A stretch of DNA of 64,000 nt, taken from assembly GCA_963741525.1 (NCBI GenBank), contig CAVUIW010000028.1, positions 496,001 through 560,000 on the forward strand. Reading direction: 5' to 3'. Origin of the DNA: JANNSX01 sp963741525. GTDB taxonomy: Bacteria; Pseudomonadota; Alphaproteobacteria; Rhizobiales; Hyphomicrobiaceae. Numbering within the stretch: the stretch's first letter is position 1; each line of letters starts with the position of its first letter. The position numbers and the translations under genes are program-made. A model generated the notes under the pieces. The model ran no database searches. It was not told the DNA's origin and saw only the letters and a program-made list of their open reading frames with translations. Below are positions 61,304 through 64,000 of this stretch, piece after piece.

Positions 61304-62461
61304 ATGCGCGACACCGAGGACTACAAGGAGATCCGCGAGGGCGTGCGAAAGCTCTGCGAGCGCTTTCCCGGGGAATACTGGCGCAAGCTCGACCAGTCGC
61401 GCGCCTATCCGGCCGAGTTCGTCGCGGCGCTGACAGAGGCGGGCTATCTTGCAGCCCTCATTCCGGAAGAGTACGGCGGCGCGGGCCTGACGCTCGGCGC
61501 GGCGGCTGCCGTGCTCGAGGAGGTGCAGCGCGCCGGCTGCAATGGTGCCGCCTGCCACGCTCAGATGTATGTCATGGGAACCGTGCTCCGCCACGGCAGC
61601 GAGGCGCAGAAGCAGCGCTATCTCCCCGACGTTGCGGCGGGAACGACGCGCCTGCAGGCCTTCGGCGTCACCGAGCCGTCGAGCGGTACGGATACGACTT
61701 CGATCCGGACCGTCGCACGCCGGGAGGGTGACCACTACATCGTCAACGGCCAGAAGATCTGGACGAGCCGCGCCGAATACTCTGATCTCATGCTCCTGCT
61801 CGCGCGCACGACGCCGAAGGATCAGGTGGCCAAGCGCACCGACGGCCTCTCCGTCTTCATTCTCGACATGCGGGCGGCGAAGGGCAACGGTCTCACCATC
61901 CGTCCGATCCGCACGATGATGAATCATTCGACGACGGAAGTATTCTTCGAGAACGTCCGCGTGCCGGCCGAGAACCTCGTCGGCGAGGAGGGGAAGGGCT
62001 TCCGCTACATCCTCTCCGGCATGAATGCAGAGCGCATCCTGATCGCCGCCGAGTGCGTTGGCGACGCCAAGTGGCTGATCGAGAAGGCTACGAGCTACGC
62101 CAAGGAGCGCCAGGTGTTCGGCCGGCCGATCGGACAAAACCAGGGTATCCAATTCCCGATCGCGCGCGCCTACGCCAACATGCGGGCAGCCGAGCTGATG
62201 GTGAAGGAGGCAGTGCGCCGCTACGAGGGGGGCGAAGACTGCGGCGCGGAGGCCAACATGGCGAAAATGCTGGCGGCCGACGCCTCCAACGAGGCGGCGA
62301 ACGCCTGTATCCAGACGCATGGCGGCTTCGGCTTCGCCGAGGAATACGACGTCGAGCGCAAGTTCCGCGAGACGCGCCTCTATCAGGTGGCGCCGATCTC
62401 GACGAACCTCATCCTCTCCTATCTCTCCGAGCACGTGCTCGGCATGCCGCGATCGTATTGA
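61304..62461 (+). CDS. Acyl-CoA dehydrogenase
   Basis: The 385 residues hold all ACAD domains: the N-terminal helical domain (AGYLAALIPEEYGGAGLTLGAAAAVLEEV), the flavin-binding motif LQAFGVTEPSSGTDTTSIRTVARREGDHYIVNGQKIWTSRAEYSDLMLLLART, and a C-terminal helical domain ending IQTHGGFGFAEEYDVERKFRETRLYQVAPISTNLILSYLSEHVLGMPRSY. FAD-dependent alpha,beta-dehydrogenation of an acyl-CoA is expected. In this operon a methylsuccinyl-CoA-like or other branched C5 substrate would feed the hydratase downstream. The substrate is inferred from context only. Confidence 0.95.
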   Translation: MRDTEDYKEIREGVRKLCERFPGEYWRKLDQSRAYPAEFVAALTEAGYLAALIPEEYGGAGLTLGAAAAVLEEVQRAGCNGAACHAQMYVMGTVLRHGSEAQKQRYLPDVAAGTTRLQAFGVTEPSSGTDTTSIRTVARREGDHYIVNGQKIWTSRAEYSDLMLLLARTTPKDQVAKRTDGLSVFILDMRAAKGNGLTIRPIRTMMNHSTTEVFFENVRVPAENLVGEEGKGFRYILSGMNAERILIAAECVGDAKWLIEKATSYAKERQVFGRPIGQNQGIQFPIARAYANMRAAELMVKEAVRRYEGGEDCGAEANMAKMLAADASNEAANACIQTHGGFGFAEEYDVERKFRETRLYQVAPISTNLILSYLSEHVLGMPRSY

Positions 62462-62469
62462 GCCAATCG

Positions 62470-63308
62470 ATGGATATGGCCGAACTTTCAGCCTGGGCCG
62501 GCCGGACCGAGACCAAGCGGGATTTCGTGACAGACGGCCTCGTGGAGCGGTTCGTCGCGACAGTGGGGGGGAACTCGCGAGCCGTGAGCCACCCGCGACG
62601 CTCGGCCTGCACTGGTGCCTCGCCCCGCCGGCCGTCCCCGAAGAGGAAACCGGCCCCGACGGTCATCCGGCACGCGGCGGTTTCCTGCCGCCGGTGCCGT
62701 TGCCGAGGCGCATGTGGGCCGGCGGGCGTATCAACTTTCATGATCTGCTCCGGGCGGGCGACATGGTGGTCCGTGTTTCCCGGATCGCCGACGTGCAGAT
62801 GAAGCAGGGCCGCACGGGACCGCTATGCTTCGTGGCGGTTGACCACGTCTACACCACGGCGCGCGGTCCCCTTGTCGAGGAGCGGCAGGACATCGTCTAT
62901 CGCGAAGCGCCGTCGTCGCCGCAGTCACTCGTGGGTGAGCAGGCGAGCGCTGACCAGACCGGTGATGTCGTGGCCGAGATCGCGGCGACGACGTTGCTGC
63001 TGTTCCGCTACTCGGCCCTGACCTTCAACGGTCATCGCATTCACTACGATCGCGGATATGCAACGGAGGCCGAATTCTATCCGGGCCTCGTCGTGCACGG
63101 GCCGTTGCAAGCGACCTACGCCTATAGGCTCGCGGCGGCGCTCGATGCTCGCCGCTCGCTCAAGAGATTCTCCTATCGCGGCGTCTCACCTCTCATTCAG
63201 GGCGACATTTTTCGCGTGCGAGCCCGGCGCGAGGGTGCCGATGCCGCCCGTGTTTGCGTCATCGCGGCCGATGGCCGGGAAACGATGTCCGGCCAGGCGG
63301 AGTGGTGA
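62470..63308 (+). CDS. FAS1-like/HTD2 hot-dog hydratase (itaconyl- or mesaconyl-CoA hydratase), frameshifted in a G7 run
   Basis: The first 32 codons (MDMAELSAWAGRTETKRDFVTDGLVERFVATVGG) and the rest (ELASREPPATLGLHWCLAPPAVPEEETGPDGHPARGGFLPPVPLPRRMWAGGRINFHDLLRAGD ... VDHVYTTARGPLVEERQDIVYRE ... FSALTFNGHRIHYD-like FRYSALTFNGHRIHYDRGYA) are in two frames. Adding one G to the seven G at 62565-62571 joins them. HTD2/MaoC-like enzymes with this LHWC and SALTFNxHRIHYD layout hydrate mesaconyl-C4-CoA or itaconyl-CoA. With the CoA transferase and the lyase next door, itaconyl-CoA to citramalyl-CoA is the likely step. About 279 residues when joined. Confidence 0.9.
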
Positions 63309-63309
63309 G

Positions 63310-64000
63310 ATGAGGATGCTCGTACTGCGCACGCCGCTGTTCGTTCCGGGCGATCGGCCGGATCGCTTCGCCAAGGCGGCAGGGGCCGGCGCCGATGCCG
63401 TGATCCTCGACCTCGAGGACGCGGTGACGCCGGACAACAAGGAAAAGGCGCGCGCGGCGGTCAGGCAGCATGGTGTGGAATCCGTGCCCGTCATCGTCCG
63501 GATCAATCCGCTCGAAGGGCCCTTGGCGGCGGCCGACATCGCGGCACTCCAGGATGTCGCGATCGCCGGTGTCATGATCGCCAAGGCGGCCGATCCCGCG
63601 TCCGTTGATGCGCTCGCTCGGAAGCTGCCGGGAGTGGCTCTGATCGCGCTGGTCGAGTCCGCCGCCGGTCATGCCTCCGCCCGCGCATTGGCCGCCGTGC
63701 CGGCCGTCACCCAACTCGCCTTCGGCTCCATCGACTACGCGGTCGACGTTGGCTGCGAGGAGACCTTCGACGCGCTGCTCGCCGCCCGTTGCGAAGTGGT
63801 GTTGGCGTCGCGTTTGGCCGGCATCGCACGTCCACTGGACGGTGTGACGGTGGGCTACGAGGATCCAGACGTTCTGAAAAGGGAAGCGCGTCGCGCGCGA
63901 TCGCTCGGGTTCGGCGGTAAGCTCGTGATCCACCCCAAGCAGATCGCCCCGGCGCGGGCCGGGTTCCGTCCGGACGAGACGGAACTTGTCTGGGCGCGTG
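63310..64000 (+). CDS. HpcH/HpaI-CitE family CoA ester lyase (citramalyl-CoA lyase candidate), 3' end outside window
   Basis: It starts at ATG 63310, one base after the hydratase stop, and remains open to the window end (about 230 codons). Family marks: RTPLFVPGDRPDRFAKAAGAGADAVILDLEDAVTPDNKEKAR, VIVRINPLEGPLAAADI, LIALVESAAGHASARALAAVP, LAFGSIDYAVDVG, and ARSLGFGGKLVIHPKQIAPA. It follows the CitE/Mcl/Ccl pattern: Arg and acidic residues around a divalent metal for retro-Claisen cleavage. In this setting the expected reaction is citramalyl-CoA to acetyl-CoA and pyruvate. Malyl-CoA lyase activity is the alternative. Confidence 0.93.
   Translation, partial: MRMLVLRTPLFVPGDRPDRFAKAAGAGADAVILDLEDAVTPDNKEKARAAVRQHGVESVPVIVRINPLEGPLAAADIAALQDVAIAGVMIAKAADPASVDALARKLPGVALIALVESAAGHASARALAAVPAVTQLAFGSIDYAVDVGCEETFDALLAARCEVVLASRLAGIARPLDGVTVGYEDPDVLKREARRARSLGFGGKLVIHPKQIAPARAGFRPDETELVWAR

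Overview
The window looks like a chromosomal segment of a high-GC alphaproteobacterium, most likely Hyphomicrobiales (Rhizobiales; Xanthobacteraceae/Bradyrhizobiaceae-like). This rests on codon use, protein family content (FmdA-type amidase inside an Opp/Dpp operon, GYD protein, ferredoxin plus TrxR-like FNR, coiled-coil 'kinesin-like' protein) and dispersed palindromes of rhizobial type (GAACCGG-N-TCCACTTCG cores). No rRNA, tRNA or CRISPR was seen. Both edges cut genes: a copper amine oxidase on the left and a citramalyl-CoA-lyase-like gene on the right.

Layout. 1-9.3 kb: amine oxidase end, then a minus-strand peptide/nickel-type ABC operon (two permeases, binding protein, formamidase-like enzyme, two ATPases) followed by an orphan polyamine-type binding protein and a GYD protein. 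9.5-11.3 kb: a protein made of two ectoine-synthase-like cupin domains, and a 3-hydroxyisobutyrate dehydrogenase-like enzyme. 11.9-18.5 kb: a bacterial microcompartment (BMC) locus of the aminoacetone/1-amino-2-propanol (RMM/AAU) type, with APH-family kinase, PLP phospholyase, acylating aldehyde dehydrogenase, two tandem-domain shell proteins, a pentamer vertex protein, a hexamer and an adaptor-like protein. 18.8-22.6 kb: Baeyer-Villiger monooxygenase, GNAT and GMC oxidoreductase. 22.6-24.3 kb: a small foreign island with an IS200-like/RAYT transposase between inverted REP-like elements and a wrecked GIY-YIG gene. 24.3-36.9 kb: FNR, ferredoxin, Hpt protein, large coiled-coil membrane protein, NagZ-like GH3, TPR protein, the flavin amine oxidase/DUF1365/CFA-synthase trio and threonine aldolase. 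37.2-43.8 kb: a DMT transporter fused to TusA, then amidase, class III aminotransferase, ureohydrolase and a HemL-like aminotransferase, probably one nitrogen-compound catabolic unit.

The most unusual part is 44.4-57.6 kb. A ribose-type ABC transporter (binding protein, ATPase fused to a PEBP/Raf-kinase-inhibitor-like domain, two permeases with extra membrane segments) shares an operon-like run with an SCP2-like protein, an alpha/beta hydrolase, a microbial-rhodopsin homologue that has lost the retinal lysine, a 735-residue flotillin-like protein, a small four-helix membrane protein and a sodium:solute symporter. I take this as the best candidate for an undescribed membrane/transport system. 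From 57.8 kb to the end lies a LysR-controlled itaconate-type degradation cluster: CoA transferase, MmgE/PrpD, acyl-CoA dehydrogenase, itaconyl/mesaconyl-CoA hydratase and citramalyl-CoA lyase.

Seven otherwise intact genes carry single-base-type frameshifts, two of them in G7 runs, so part of this window may suffer from consensus indel errors. Intergenic DNA is rich in structured repeats, including four ~75-79 nt hairpins sharing CTAGTG ends but with different, internally paired stems.
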